From the NCBI GenBank assembly GCA_036346275.1, contig CM070715.1, forward strand, positions 70,977,667 to 71,041,666: DNA of 64,000 bases. The letters are read 5' to 3'. Every line of letters begins with the position of its first letter. The first letter of the stretch is position 1. The position numbers and the translations under genes were made by a program. This document shows, in pieces, positions 1 through 12,425 of this stretch. The notes below the pieces were generated by a model. That model had not been told where the DNA came from. It made no database searches and saw only the letters and a program-made list of their open reading frames with translations. Source of the DNA: Otatea glauca. Lineage: Eukaryota > Streptophyta > Magnoliopsida > Poales > Poaceae.

Positions 1-1567
1 ATAGTTCTCTTTAAAATGACCCTTTTGGTCAAAAGTCAAAAATAGTGTTTAAAAGGCCCATATGTGTGAAAAACCTTTACAAAAGTTCTCAAATATGTAT
101 TTCAAATATTTTACAATGCTTTTGAAGTAAAAATTCCTATTTTAGAAAAAAATAGCAAATTTGGCCTAAAATGAATCTTATAGGATCTTGATTTTGGATT
201 AAATGAAATATTTTCATAAATTAAAATCTATTGATTTTTTTAAATGTGGTCAATACAAAACTTGTAGAGTTGGTCATTTCAAGCATTTCTTTAGTTCAAA
301 GTTTTTGAAACGACCAACCGTTCAAAAGTTATAGTCATTTGAATTTGGCCAAAATCTTTCATTTGACCCAAAATGACCTATTCTTGTATATTGTGAGTTT
401 TGCAATTTTGAATTAGATTTATTTGTATATATTGGCTTAAAATAGTATTTTTAACTCATAAAATTCCATGAAAGTTAAAATATCCATAAATTTCAATTCG
501 GATTGCATTTTGAGCATTCGAACGAAATTCAACTTCTTCTCATGCCTTTAAAGTGTATTTTGCCATATCTTTTGAAATAAAATTCCTTTTGAGGAAATTA
601 TTTTTGTGAAACCTTCTAAATATTCCAAATTTCATTTCTAAAAATTTTCAAATAATTTGTACTTCATTTGAATAAGTTTTGACTTTTCTCCTCTTTGAGT
701 AAAATTCATGCCTTGAATGCAAAATTTGAGATATCTTTTGAATGGAGACTAATTTTTAGAAACTTATTTTTGGAAAATATTTTTATGATCCCAAAGTTTG
801 TGTCTTCACAATTTCAAATAATTTGAACCTCATTTGAAAAAGTTATGGCCTTTTCTCTCTTTGACCAAATGCTGAAAATTCAGACTTTTGCATGGTTTTG
901 AGCTGATTTGTGATTTTTGTATCTCCAAATAAGATCATAATTTGAGGGGACAACCTTTGTAAAAGTTGATCCTCAATAGTTATTATATTGTTTCAAATTG
1001 TATCAGATTTTTTGGACATCATTTGTGCAGTTTTTCATCCTCTTTTGAAGCCTAAATGAAATGTCAAAATCTGAAAATCTGAAATTCTAGTACATTGAAA
1101 TCTTTGTTGTTTTCATATCTTCAAGTTGGAAGAACCTCTCAAAACAAAATTTGAGAATGTTTAAATGCATTAGCTCCATGATTTATCTTAGAATCCTTTT
1201 GGAGCTTGTTTAATGAAGTTTTGTATGTTTGAAAGAGGCTCTCCTTTTGGTTATATCATGGTATCATGTTGATCTTGAATTGACATATAGTTTTGATCTT
1301 TGAGAAAATGAGCTTGTTTTAAAACAAATCAATGTTTTTCTCAAAAGTTTTATCCTCATGCAAAATGATTTTTACAAGTGGTATCCTTTTTAAATAATAT
1401 TATTAACAATCTTTTCATGTGGTGTCAATTGAAAAATGAGCATTACAAGTGATATTACTTTAAAATTGATATTTACAAGCTTTATATTTTCTTTAAGTGG
1501 TATTACAAGTGATGCTCCTTTAAAACTTTCTACAAGTGGTTTCATGAAAATTTCCAAGTTCTCTCTT
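1..1567. repeat. AT-rich degenerate repeat, no gene
   Basis: This stretch is strongly AT-rich and has no credible coding frame. Two segments, roughly 530-690 and 695-870, are diverged copies of one unit of about 170 bp. Shared phrases include a run meaning 'atatcttttgaa', then 'aatttcaaataatttg' and 'catttgaa' followed by 'ttttctc'. Later, around 1370-1560, 'tacaagtg' recurs several times with 'gtggtatt' or 'gtgatatt'. This style is common in the non-coding parts of grass Gypsy elements, but I cannot assign a family. It probably continues beyond the left edge of the window. Confidence 0.45.
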
Positions 1568-2027
1568 GGGTAAACTCTAATGCGGGTCTACGTCGCCGTT
1601 AAGTTGTGTTACCGGTGAAAAGACAATTGAAGCCGAGGCAAAGGTTGTAATCGCCGACGAGGTGCGTCACCGGTGGTATGGCCAGCGAGAAGAAGTAAGA
1701 ACTCATTAGAGATGCGTTCACCATCCTGTGTCGAATATGTGTTTGATAAATCGTAGTTGGGACTGATTGCCTCAATAAGTAAGAGTCGATGTGTCAAGAT
1801 TAGGGGGGAAATGTTAGAGATAATCTTGACATACATTAGTTAAAGAGATAAAATTGAGTTTCAGTTTTAGAAGGTTAAAGACTCTGCAAGTTTTGTTTGA
1901 GTTTGTTAAAATTAGGAGTTTGGATTGCTATCCAAGTTAGCTAGTCGGTTATGTAAACTCTTGTATAAATAGTAATAAAAAAACTGAACAATTACGACCA
2001 ACAAAAAAAATCCTAACTATTCCAACG
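1568..2027 (+). mobile_element. Copia-like fragment: internal end, polypurine tract and 3' LTR
   Basis: A purine tract (AGGGGGGAAA, about 1802-1811) is followed by TGTTAGAGATAATCTTGACA at 1812, the typical layout of an internal region meeting a 3' LTR. The LTR runs to about 2027 and ends in CTATTCCAACG, one base off the expected CA end. Both the LTR and the 240 bp before it match, in inverted orientation, the element at 15311-17454. That match includes the internal segment around 1575-1800 against the reverse complement of 15525-15875. No 5' half or coding region is visible here, so this is a truncated copy. The LTR is short, about 216 bp. Confidence 0.7.
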
Positions 2028-2380
2028 TCTTCGTCTCTATCACTTTTTTTTTGTTTCGCTCCGATGGGCAAGCTGCCGCCGCCCTCCTCTCTCGAGCCCG
2101 GTCACTTCGCTGTGGACCGAGGAGGAGGTGGCACGTGGGAGGGTTGCGCAACTGCATGGAGGTGTGTCCGGCTCGCTGGCAGCGCAGCGGTGGCGTGGCT
2201 TGGGGAAGGTCGTGTGTGGCTTGCCCGCCAGAGCCAAGAGGAAAAGGATGAGAGAATCAAAGTGCGTTGGATAGCTCAGATAGTGCATGTTGTCACATGT
2301 GTTGGCGCGAAATCTTAACTCTTCCAGCCCCCATCCTCCCTCTAATATACTCCATAGAATCCCTGCCCTCACAACGATTT
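2028..2380. other. GC-rich stretch without a recognised gene
   Basis: Several overlapping open frames occur on both strands, but none resembles a known family or has a plausible gene structure. The segment lies between the truncated Copia LTR and the minisatellite part of a Helitron-like element. It may be captured sequence inside that Helitron, whose 5' end I could not place. Confidence 0.3.
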
Positions 2381-2527
2381 GAGCCGGCTCAACGCCGGCT
2401 GCGTCGCGACTCGAGCCGAGCCGCAGAAAAAAAATTACGTTTAGGTCTTTTTTCCGAAAAAAATTACGTTTAGGTCCTTTTTCGAAAAAAATACGATTAG
2501 GTCTTTTTTTGAAAAAGAATATATATT
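2381..2527 (+). mobile_element. Helitron-like minisatellite element, left part of copy 1
   Basis: GC-rich GAGCCG repeats are followed by about 28-bp degenerate units built on ATTACGTTTAGGTCCTTTTT plus a run of A. The array stops at the Copia insertion (2528) and resumes at 14642. The flanking ATATT occurs on both sides as the Copia target duplication, so the two pieces were once contiguous. A second copy with the same order of parts lies on the minus strand at 50543-51060. Confidence 0.6.
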
Positions 2528-2689
2528 TGAAAGATCGAAAAAGACGACTAGAGGAGGGTGAATAGGAGCCAAATAAAATTTTCGAATAAACTCTCCCCCT
2601 AGATTTCAGACCACCAAAAGACCAGAAAGAAAGAACTGAACCATCGATCAAGCAATTTCATGAATGAGGCTCCACCGCTTAAGGTCGGG

Positions 2690-2990
2690 TGAACGATAAA
2701 AAGCGACCGGTCGAAGCTCGTCGGATGAATAAGATCGCGAATCGCTCACAAGATTAGTCGGATGAACAGTGCTCCCGACCAGCAGAGGTCGGATGAACGA
2801 TCTTTCGGGGATAGTGTTGGGTGAATAAAGACCTCCGACCAAAGACTATCGGATGAACAGTACTCCCGACCTGCAGAGGTCGGATAAACAGTGCTCGGAG
2901 TAAATAGTGTTCGATGAACATTACTCCCGCCCTACAGAGGTCGGATGAACAGTACTCCCGCCCTACAGAGGTCGGATGAACAGTAAAATC
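2690..2990. repeat. LTR minisatellite of small hairpins (GGTCGGATGAACAGT units)
   Basis: Units of roughly 35-45 bp carry CCGACCT, a loop GCAG or ACAG, then AGGTCGG, followed by ATGAACAGTACTC or close variants. Each unit can fold into a 6-7 bp stem with a 4-nt loop. The other LTR has the same array at about 12590-12890 with a different arrangement of units, so the array has changed since insertion. Confidence 0.75.
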
Positions 2991-4329
2991 AGCACGATAA
3001 CAAAAACAGAAATCGATGTAACTTTTGATCGGCTGATCCAAAAACAGTGAAAATTTGTGTGCACCTCTCTAAGGATGTCAGGAACCTATTTCAAACATCA
3101 ATTGAAGGAATTGATACCAAGGTTCCGTCCCTTTTCAGTTTAACAAATGCAACACCAAAAAAAAAGTCACGAACACAGACCTCACTCCTAACTTGCTGGT
3201 GGGAGTTGACGGTCAGAAATCATTGGATGACTCTCCACAAATCATAGCAAGTAAGTACACGAGGAAACAACCCTTCAAACAAATAGAAACACGATCTGAA
3301 GGCACTTTCTTCTACTAGGCATAAAAATTGGTTTCTTGCAAAACTGAATAGAAGAGGTTGTAGATTGCCTAGATGATTGGGATATGATCTACGAAGATTC
3401 ATCCAGAATCTTTCATCCTTGGCAACAAGAACCGAAGCCAATCAAGACTAAAGAACTGCAAGTCACACGCTTACGCACTTTAAGAACACAGATTTACAAC
3501 TTGCAACAAGAACGCAAGGATTGCCTAGATGATTGAAAGCATCGAATCCAGAGAAGAGTTCATCAATCATGAATTTCAACAAAGACTCAATAGCATGTAG
3601 AAGGAGATGAGGCAAATCCAAATTACGTAAAGTAAATTGCAAGTAAGTAAATGCAGAAATTAGATAACAGAATTTAATTGCGTAATGTAAATACGTAAGG
3701 GCAGAATTTAATTGCGTAATGTAAATACGTAAGGGAAATGAAACAAGAACATAAATGAAGAACATTTCATTTCTGGAAGGGAGGTTTACAAAGCCTCACA
3801 ACAAAGTGGGCAAAACTCAAATGAGCAAAGAAAAACCTCGGAACCTTCAAAGAGGGAGGTGTCCCTACCCTCTATTTATAGTGACACAGGATCAATTCCC
3901 ACCTTTGGATGTCCCGCTTCAATCCTAAGCCAACATCCAAGAGCCAGGATTTGATCCTTATCTTCGCCTCTCAACAACTCTCAACGACTCTCGTGTACTA
4001 TCTCAAGACACCCGACAACAAGCTATACTTTATCCACTACTTTATCTTCCTAATCGCAACCCTACAGCTCTCCTTGATCCAAGTAGTGACAAGCTAGCTT
4101 CATCTCCTTTCCTTGTCTTCTTGACTTGCCCTGACTCCGCCTCGGATCATCTTCCGCGATCTCCCGACCGTCCGGTCCTCCGACACTCATTGCCTAGTCC
4201 CGGCCACCCTTCGCCTCACCATGACCTAGCACCGCTGTTCTCGCAACCATCAAAGACAAGGAAACTCATCACATAGCAATGCCCACAACACATATCCATC
4301 TTAACGTAAAGATATACACTACGCCGACC

Positions 4330-4580
4330 AAAGATAACCACGACAACACGTGGTCCGACCATCGGTCTCCATCCCGACCACTCGAGGTCGACCACCGGTC
4401 TCCGACCACCAAGGCCCGCACCACTCGGGTCGGATCATCGGTCTCCATCTCGACCACTCGAGTCGACCACCGGTCTTCGACCAGCGAAAGCCTCCGACCA
4501 CTCGAGGTCGAACGACTGGTCTCCGACCAGCGAGAGCCCCGACCACTCGGGGTCGGACGACTGGTCTCCGACTAGCCAAA
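4330..4580. repeat. LTR minisatellite of GACCACTCGAGGTC units
   Basis: CGACC, a short A/C-rich or CTCGA centre and GGTCG recur about every 30-60 bp, mixed with ACCGGTCTCCGACCA phrases. Many copies are self-complementary. The homologous array in the other LTR is at about 14200-14530. The two copies differ by small indels that break any apparent reading frame, so the proline- and arginine-rich open frames here are not genes. Confidence 0.75.
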
Positions 4581-4702
4581 GCCCCGAAGCCGGTAGACCA
4601 ACACTCAAATTGCTTCAAATCCAAATCAATTTAAAACAACACAAGCTCAAAACTCATTAATTACTCATCACACACAAGGATAGACCTCCACATGGTCTTT
4701 CA

Positions 4703-4716
4703 ATCTCCCCCTTGAT
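4703..4716 (-). other. Polypurine tract of the Copia element
   Basis: On the minus strand the sequence reads CATCAAGGGGGAGAT directly before the 3' LTR. A G-rich purine run next to the 3' LTR primes plus-strand DNA synthesis in LTR retrotransposons. Confidence 0.85.
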
Positions 4717-6489
4717 GAGTATATTGACAAACACATGAAAAGGCATAAGTTTTGAGTTTGAATAAGAGAGAAGAAAGCAATTTGAATGCAAAGCCAAACT
4801 TGGTCCAGAATAAGGAAATAAGATCATGACCAAGTTGGCAGAAAAGGGATTTTTAGAGCTAAACTTTAGAGGAGCAAGTTTTCAACAAAAGCTCTAAAAG
4901 ATCCAATAAAACTCACTCATAAGAACCAAAGTGGGTTAATATTTTTCCTTTGAATATGCCTTTCTTACATTTTCTCCCCCTTATGGCAATATAGGCATCA
5001 AGATTTTTTTTTCTCTCCCTTTATATATGTATGACATGAAATGCATCGTAAGTGAGCTTTGAGAATTATCCAAGTGATCATAAATGCAAGATATGACATC
5101 AAGCTAGTCAATGTAGAAAATGACTGAACTAGGATGTCTCCAAGAACAAATTCATTTTGCTCATAAGCTTTGTTTACAAGATTTTATTTTAGCAAGATTT
5201 GAATAAGTGCAAAACTTAGCAAAAGTTTCAAAGCTAGAAGCAAACACCACTCATAGGATCAAATGGAAAACCTAGAGTTCAACCTACTCAACACTTTGGG
5301 GAATCTTGAAGTGCATATAGAGTCCTTCGAGCTCATTTTTCAATTCATGCAAATTCTTCTTCTTTGATATTTTGAAAGACATAGCGGGGTGCAAATGTTT
5401 GACATTATTTGCATTCTTTACCCACTTATGTTTTTGTTATTTGCATTTCTTAAGGATTGACTCAAGCTATGTTCGATCACCCCAAGAGTAACTCTTAAGA
5501 GAATGATCTTGGTCATACACGATATATTCCAAGTTCATCCCAAGTGCAATGGGAGGCAGTCTCGAGAATATATAGTGTTGAGTTCAATTTTGCACAAAAG
5601 AGAGTCAAATTTTTCTTAATTTAGCATATATGAGCAATTTTGAAGGACTAAAATATGGATCAAGCAAGTTTCACCCAAGTTGCTATAGGGACTCTAGAGA
5701 ACGCCATAAATTCACAATTCATGGTAAAGACCTCTAGAGAAGAAACTTAACAACAAAAAGCAACATGTTTTTCATTTAAGATTTTCAATTTTCAGATTTT
5801 AAGAAGCTTAGTATGATAGATGAACTTGGATAGACCTAAGCTAGTGATTTTCTTCAAAGATGTAGCAAGGTGCATTACATGAATCCATTGCATAATAGAC
5901 AAAGCTCATAAAACAGAAAATGCAGTCTAAATGCAATGCATGAACAGATTTCCAAACTCCCCCTCAACAAATGAATCAATTTTAAGCTCAAATCTGGTTA
6001 AAGTTGAGTTGTTATCAAGATTAGGCATAAAGAAAACCCGAATGAACTCAATAAGAATCAGAAAAACAGAATGAGGAGAAGAAGTCGAGAAACTGCAAAA
6101 CTGGATAGATATAGAGCATAGAAAAGATATAAGAGACTCACTATGGCTTAGACTCGCTCTTATCTTCCCAAGAGACTGACATAGGGAAGCTGACTCTAGA
6201 TTCTAACTAAGGAGTGCACATGCACTCTGTCTACCTGGAGGCCCAAGACCTGCTAAACTTATAAGACTGTGAGGGAACTCAACCTAGAGAGAAGAGAGAA
6301 CAGCTAATCACGCATGATAGCAACCTAAAGCACAAGATAAGAGGACCATGCAAGGCATGACAGAAGTCTAAGTGAGTGAACTCAACTCAAGAAAACAAGC
6401 CCAAAGACACCTAGAAGAAGAAAGAAAAATTTGGAAGAAAATATATAGTACATAATATACAAACCACCTCCCCTCAAGAAAGGTCGTAA
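4717..6489 (-). other. Non-coding 3' region of the Copia element
   Basis: About 1.8 kb lies between the end of RNase H and the polypurine tract. No open frame of note and no envelope-like coding sequence is visible. A long non-coding segment at this place is usual in SIRE-type elements. Confidence 0.6.
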
Positions 6490-9400
6490 GGGCTCACGAC
6501 TCCAAGCTCACTCCTCAAGGCAACAAATGCGATCTATCCAAAGGCTTGGTGAAGATATCACTAACCGGAGGTCACTCTCTACAAATCGAAGCGCGATATC
6601 TCCCTTCTCCACATGGTCTCTAAGGAAGTGATATCTAATATCAATGTGCTTGGTCCGAATGTTGCAATGGGTTTTTAGCAATGCAAATAGCTGAAGTGTT
6701 GTCACGAAAAAGTGGCACACTCTCTATCTCTAACCCATAGTCCCGTAAGGTCGATCTCATCCAGAGCACTGCTACAAAGAATCGGTCAGCAACAACATAC
6801 TCGGCCTCGGTGGTGGATCAGCAACCTGCATCGCTTCCTAGATGACCAAGAAACAAGAGAAGTGCCAATGAATTGGCAAGTGCCGGAAGTGCTCTTCCTA
6901 TCTAACCTCTGACCAAAGAAAGTCGGCATCGGAAAAGGCTCTAAGAGATAGACAAGAAGAAGAAGAGTACCAAATACCATAATCGGTGGTAGCACGAAGG
7001 TACTCAAGATGCGCTTGACCGCTCGGCGGTGAGAGGCGCGAGGAAAGCTTGAAATCGAGCGCACGCACACACAAATAAATGTATGTCCGACCTCGAGGCA
7101 GTGAGGTACAAGAGGGAGCCGATCATGCTCCGAAACTCCTTTTGATCAGTAGGCTCACCATCCTCATCGGGCTCGAGGACAGCAGTGGTGGCCATAGGAG
7201 TCATCATCGGCTTCCCATCTAACATGTCGAAGCGCCTCAGGAGGTCACGGGTATACTTGCCTTGATGCAAGAAAGTACCCTCCCGAGTCTGCTTGATTTG
7301 GAAGCCAAGAAAGTAGCTCAATTCGCCCATCATACTCATCTCAAACTCTGTACCCATCACATCAGAAAACTGAGAGACAAGAGAATGAGAAGAGCCACCA
7401 AAAATGATATCATCCACATAAATCGACAAGAAGAAAATGAGACTCATGGTGTCCGATGAATGAGTTTTGTCTACTATGCCCATTTTAAAGTCATGGTCGA
7501 GAAGATAAGACTTGAGCCTCTCATACCATGCTCGGGGCTGCTTGAGTCCATACAGAGCTTTGGAAAGCTTGTATACATGACTCGAAACTTGGGGTTCTCG
7601 AATCCTGGAGGTTACTTGACATAAACCTCTTCCTCAATATAGCCATTGAGGAATGCACTCTTGACATCCATTTGATAAAGCTTGAAGCCTTTGGATGCAG
7701 AAAATGCCAGCAGGATTCGGATAGCCTCTAGCCTAGCTACAGGAGCAAAGGTCTCCTCAAAGTCAAGACCCTCAACCTGAGAAAAGCCCTGTGCAACTAG
7801 TCTAGCCTTGTTTCTAATTACAACCCCATCCTCACTCTGCTTGTTTTTGAACACCCACTTGGTCCCAATGACATTATGACTAGATGGGGGCTCGACAAGC
7901 TGCCATACCTTATTCCTCTCAAAGTTCTCAAGTTCCTCATGCATAGCATTAATCCACGACTCATCGGATAATGCATGAGAAACATCCTTCGGCTCAAAGG
8001 AGGCAACGAAGGTAGAGTGAAGACAGAAGGAGGACAGACCCGTTCTTGAGCGAGTGACACGCTCGAACAAACCGCCAATCATCTGATCAGGAGGATGACG
8101 TCTCTGAATATGACGGGGAGGTCCAACAACAGAAGTAGCCTCTACCTCTTGAACAGAAGAGGTAGGAACAGAGCCACTCGCTGAAGGAGAGTCGGAAGGC
8201 AAGGGCCGGTCTCCCTGAGGTGCAGAAATGGAAACAGGAGGCACCTCAAGTGTAGAGGGGACTGGATCCGGTGGAACACCATCATCTTCATCATCCTTAT
8301 CTTCTTCAAAGATGGTCTCGGAGGGATAAGAAGAGCTCAAACATCGTGTCTAGCTCTGGGCTAGCCTCATCAAAGGTCACATCACGGTATCTATGATCCT
8401 ATGCGCATCAACACCTGCACTTATAGCTACGAGAAGAAGACGAGTAACCTAGAAAGATACCATCGTAAGAGCGAGACTCAAACTTATCTAGGTTACTGGA
8501 CTTCAAGATAAAACACTTGCAACCAAAACGCGAAAATGAGACACACCGGGCTTTCGCCATACCTCAACTCATAAGAAGTGCGATGCAAATGTGCTCTCAA
8601 AAACACGCGATTAGAAACATGGCAAGCGTGAGCTATAGCCTCATTTCAAAACTTCCTAGGAGTATCAGACTCATCTAGCATCGTCCTCGCCATCTCAACC
8701 AGTGGTCCTGTTCTTCCTTTCCACTATGCCATTCTCACGAGGGGCGTAGGGAGAAGAGAACTGATGCTCTAAACCGCACTCCACACAAAAACTCTCAAAG
8801 TAGGAATTCTTGAACTCGTGCCATTATCACTCACAGATAGCTCAGAATGCACATGGGAGCTCAATAGACAACCCATCGACCAAACCCCAAGTGAGAAAAG
8901 TCTCATCCTTCGAGGCCATGAAGAATACCCAAGAGTATCTAGAAAATCATCAACGATGACAAGAACATACCACTTCCCTCCTGCTTGATCGCACTTTAGC
9001 CGGACCAACAAAGGTCCATATGTAAAAGCTATCCGGTGCATCACCATCACTACTGGATCGGAGGATGAGAAGCGATAACCATCTTGCCATGTCGGCAAGG
9101 AAAGCAAACTAAGTCTTTGACCATCTTGAGTTTGGGCAAACCCCGAATGGGATCGTGGCTGCTAACTCGGGTCAAATCACCAAAACCAATGTGACCAAGT
9201 CTCCTATGCCAGAAGGAGAGATTACGGGACTCAGAAGCAATCAAACATCGAAGAGAGTCTCCAGAAGAAGCAGAAAAATCAGCACGAAAGACTCTCCCAA
9301 ATCTAGAAATCCTGCAAACTAACCCTCCTGATGAATCAAGGATTCTACAGGCATTACTCTTGAAGCTTACCTCGAAAGAGTCATCGATAAGCTGAGAAAC

Positions 9401-9712
9401 AGAGAGCAGATTGTATTGCAGCTTACTTACTAAGGTCACATCTTTAAGAATGAAATTTTGGTTAATGCAGATGGTACCTTTAGCAATGACTCTACCTGAA
9501 GAAGCATCCCCGAAAGTGATCAACTCATCACCGGGGGCTCGGACTAGGGAAGAGAACCATCGAGAATTTTCGATCATATGACGAGAACAACCGGAGTCGA
9601 CAATCCACACATCTCCCTTCCCCATCCAACGAACCAGATCAAGACACAAGAGAGAGAGATGACTCAGTACTGGGATAGAGTGAAGACTTGGGAACCCAAT
9701 ACTGAACCACAC
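6490..9712 (-). pseudogene. Copia pol remnant: protease, integrase, reverse transcriptase, RNase H
   Basis: The polyprotein is spread over several frames. The protease motif VDSGCSRHM lies near 9598. It is followed by a GAG-pre-integrase zinc region (FWHRRLGHIGFGDL, then a CFPCRHGK pair). Integrase pieces include VLVIVDDF, SDNGTS and, after a frame change, an NGIVERKN-like segment near 8720. Reverse transcriptase starts around 8340 with KWVFKNK, ARLVAQGFSQVEG and the metal-binding MDVKSAFLNG. It changes frame near 7612 and resumes with YVDDIIFGGSS near 7415. RNase H survives as KSTSGTCQFIGTSLVSW, then stop-riddled sequence ending in DIFTKPLD near 6530. The catalytic motifs are still readable, but no protein could be made. 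Confidence 0.88.
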
Positions 9713-10446
9713 GACGCCTCAGTACCACCACGTAAGAAGACTGACTCGAGTGTCTCTCCGACGCTTAACCCTAACAAGATCGTGCAACTCTAGTAGATGA
9801 TCTAGGAGTGAAACTGGGTTGGCATGCCGTGGTGCAAAAGCCGAGCCACCCGGTGAGGCTTCCTAAATCTCCTACCGAAAAACACTTCACGCCACGATAT
9901 CTACCTCGAAGGAAAACGAGGAATATCAAATGGACGGCGGAAAGACGACTACGAACAGCTCCAAGACTAAAACTCAAGAACCAAGATGAAAACCGAGTCC
10001 CGGGCGCCCCCAAAAACAGCGACTCTCTAACTCGTCTAGAAGCGGTGTGTGCCTTAGGAGCACTCAAAGTCCGGGATGACCTCAATACCCCTAAGAGCAA
10101 CAACACAATCACGCCGAGTGATCTTAGCGCTCAAGCGTAAATCTACTAGGTGACCATCCTTCTTACGGAAGGTGCATGTGTACTTCGCCTTGCTAGAGAC
10201 ATAACAGAGTAACACCCTTCGGTCGTCAAGTCCTATGGACAACCCCAGCAGACCTAAACTTGGTGGTGCTCACACTGGGAGCTACCATAATCTCACCACT
10301 CTTGGAGCCGCGCACAATGGTGGGAGGATGCGCCCGAGCGTGCTCTAAGGGATCAAATCCTAGACCTTGATTGAATCTACTAATCTTGGATTGGTCTAGA
10401 ATAAGATTGAGCTTCTTCTTGCCTCCAACAAACTTCTCGAGAGTGC

Positions 10447-12374
10447 TCATAAGATACTGGCAATCTCGAAAGAAAGAAGCACAAGAAGAACAGGGGAAGA
10501 AGAAGAAGAAGAACCAGAAAGATGAGCTCTCTCAGCACGTGCATTTTTCTCCCTCAGCACGGCTGCCTCAATCTTGAGGGCCTCACAAGAAACACAAGAC
10601 GCATTTCTAATTCTATGGGCTTGGTCTTCTAATTTCTTCCTAAGCTCGACATGGATTTTATCCAAGTCCCCCTCAATCACAGAACATCGCAAGCAACTTT
10701 CTTGTGACTTATCTAGTAAGTCCTTAGCAAGTTTAGCACACTTGACATTTAAGGATTCATTGTCAAGTTTTAGTTGCCTACAGCCCTCACATGAGCTGAC
10801 TGGTTCCTTAGAAGCATGCATTTCAAGTTCATCGTTTCTAGAAGAAAGCTTCCTAAGGTGATCGCTCATGGCATCAATTTCGGCAAGCAATTTAGGGCAA
10901 TTAGCACAAGAAGGAGTAGAGTGAGCATGAAGAAAACTAGCATCTACAGAATGAGTATCAACAGATTCATTGCTAGCATTCTTCAACCTAAGACTATCTT
11001 GTTCGCACAACACACTATCATGCATAGTCCTTAGGTTCTCTAACTCCACAAGCAAAGCATCACACAAAGTACACCATCGGTGACTCGGGAGGAGAAGATC
11101 TAAGTGAAGCTAACTCCGAGTCAAGGTACCTACTTCCTTTTCTAACTCGTAACACCTCGACCTAGCCTTAGCATGAAACTTGCCTAATTTACGTAAGCGA
11201 CATTTAATTTGTCGTAGGTGGGTACCTCGTCCGAGTCATTTGACACTGAGTCGCTTGTTTCAATAGCGCCGCCATGAAGCACATGCCGAGAAGTCGTCGC
11301 CGCTCTTCTTCACTTGCGGTTCATCCTCGCCTTAAATCGCTCCACGCCTCCGAGTCGGAGAGCTCGATATCATCTAGCGCGCGAGGACCCGTGAAAGAGC
11401 TTCTTGTTCTTGGCAAAGTTGTGGTACTTCTTCTTCGCCGCTCACGAGCCGGCCTTCTTGTTGCGGTTCTAGTCGGTGTAGTCGTTCTTGCCCAAATCGC
11501 CTTGTTCGTTTTTGCCTTTCTCCAGCTTGGGACAGTTTGCTCGAATGTGGTTGGGGCCACCACACTCAAACAGTGATCATCCCACCTCTCTTCCTCTCTC
11601 TCACTCTCTTGTATGCATATGAAAATTTGCGAGCAAGAAGAGCAAGCTCATTTTCTCGAAATTTTTCCAGCTTGGTCATCGCTAGCTCGCAAAGGCGGAG
11701 AGAGAGAAACCAATGTAAGAATCGAAAGAGAGGATCCAATGGGATCGTGACCAAAGCCATCGACCGAGACTTCGTCTTCCGCAAACGACGCCGATCTCAT
11801 GAGTCTTGAGGCGGAATAAAGCCCGTCAAGAGTCAAGGTCGACAGTCGGTGGTGTCCTTGATGGTGGTCACTTTCATTTCCCAAACACGAAGATCAAGTG
11901 CGGTCAAGAAATATCGAGCATTATCCGAGTCGGGGTATATGCAATCGATCGCCGAGGTCGCCAAAATCTTCGTGAACCGACCAAAGCACTCATCAAGACT
12001 CTCACCAGCGTCTTGCTCAAACTTGTTGAACTCACGCTTGAATTGGTCCTGTCGAACTGCCTTGATTTGGGTAGTGCCTCATGGTAAGCATCGAGGGTCA
12101 CCCAAATCTCATGAGCGTAACGAAGGTGAGAAATCCTATCATACTCATCATGGCTAAGACCACAGTATGAGGATGTTCCTTGCTTTAGCGTTAGCCTCAA
12201 CGTCGACCATATTTCCGACCGTGACGCTTTTCATCGCCAGAACCTCATACAGAGTTTCAACTTCGCCATATCGGCAAGCCCAGGCGTGATGTATGACTCC
12301 ATCCGCGATTTCCAAAATGTAAAATCAACTCCAAAGAAAATGGGAGGCTTGGTGGAATACTTGTCCATCGCCAT
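10447..12374 (-). pseudogene. Copia gag remnant with zinc knuckle and coiled-coil tail
   Basis: The start ATG is at 12374, about 50 bp inside the primer-binding site. The first residues read MAMDKYSTKPPIFFGVDFTF, the usual start of this gag family. A frameshift follows near 12280. A further gag piece lies at 11904-12200 (HDEYDRISHLRYAHEIW). The zinc knuckle around 11530-11573 keeps ECGGPNHIRANC, but the first cysteine codon reads leucine. An open frame at 10447-11067 encodes a long heptad-rich segment with recurring CxxC pairs, the coiled-coil extension seen in SIRE-type gags. Frameshifts and stops make the gene non-functional. Confidence 0.83.
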
Positions 12375-12412
12375 AGCTCTTGAGACCGGTCAAGATCTAG
12401 AAAGAGCGAACC

Positions 12413-12423
12413 GCTCGATACCA
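12413..12423 (-). other. Primer-binding site of the Copia element
   Basis: Two bases inside the 5' LTR the minus strand reads TGGTATCGAGC. It is one base short of the common Copia sequence TGGTATCAGAGC, complementary to the 3' end of initiator tRNA-Met. Here tRNA would prime first-strand synthesis. Confidence 0.82.
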
Positions 12424-12425
12424 AT

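Larger units (their letters stand above)
2528..4702 (-). repeat. 3' LTR of the 2528-14641 Copia element
   Basis: The 2,175-bp repeat starts and ends in short inverted ends (TGAAAGA and TCTTTCA). On the minus strand it follows the purine tract. It contains two hairpin-rich minisatellites, at about 2690-2990 and 4330-4580. It aligns along its whole length with the copy at 12426-14641, apart from scattered differences. Open frames inside it are by-products of these repeats. Confidence 0.92.

Noticed and set aside
2040..2651. 203-codon minus-strand open frame
   Set aside because: It runs across the end of a Copia LTR, the AGGTCC minisatellite and a GC-rich block, joining unrelated sequences.
4279..4634. 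Proline/arginine-rich open frames on both strands (also 14141-14573)
   Set aside because: They are frames through LTR minisatellites; the second LTR breaks them with small indels.
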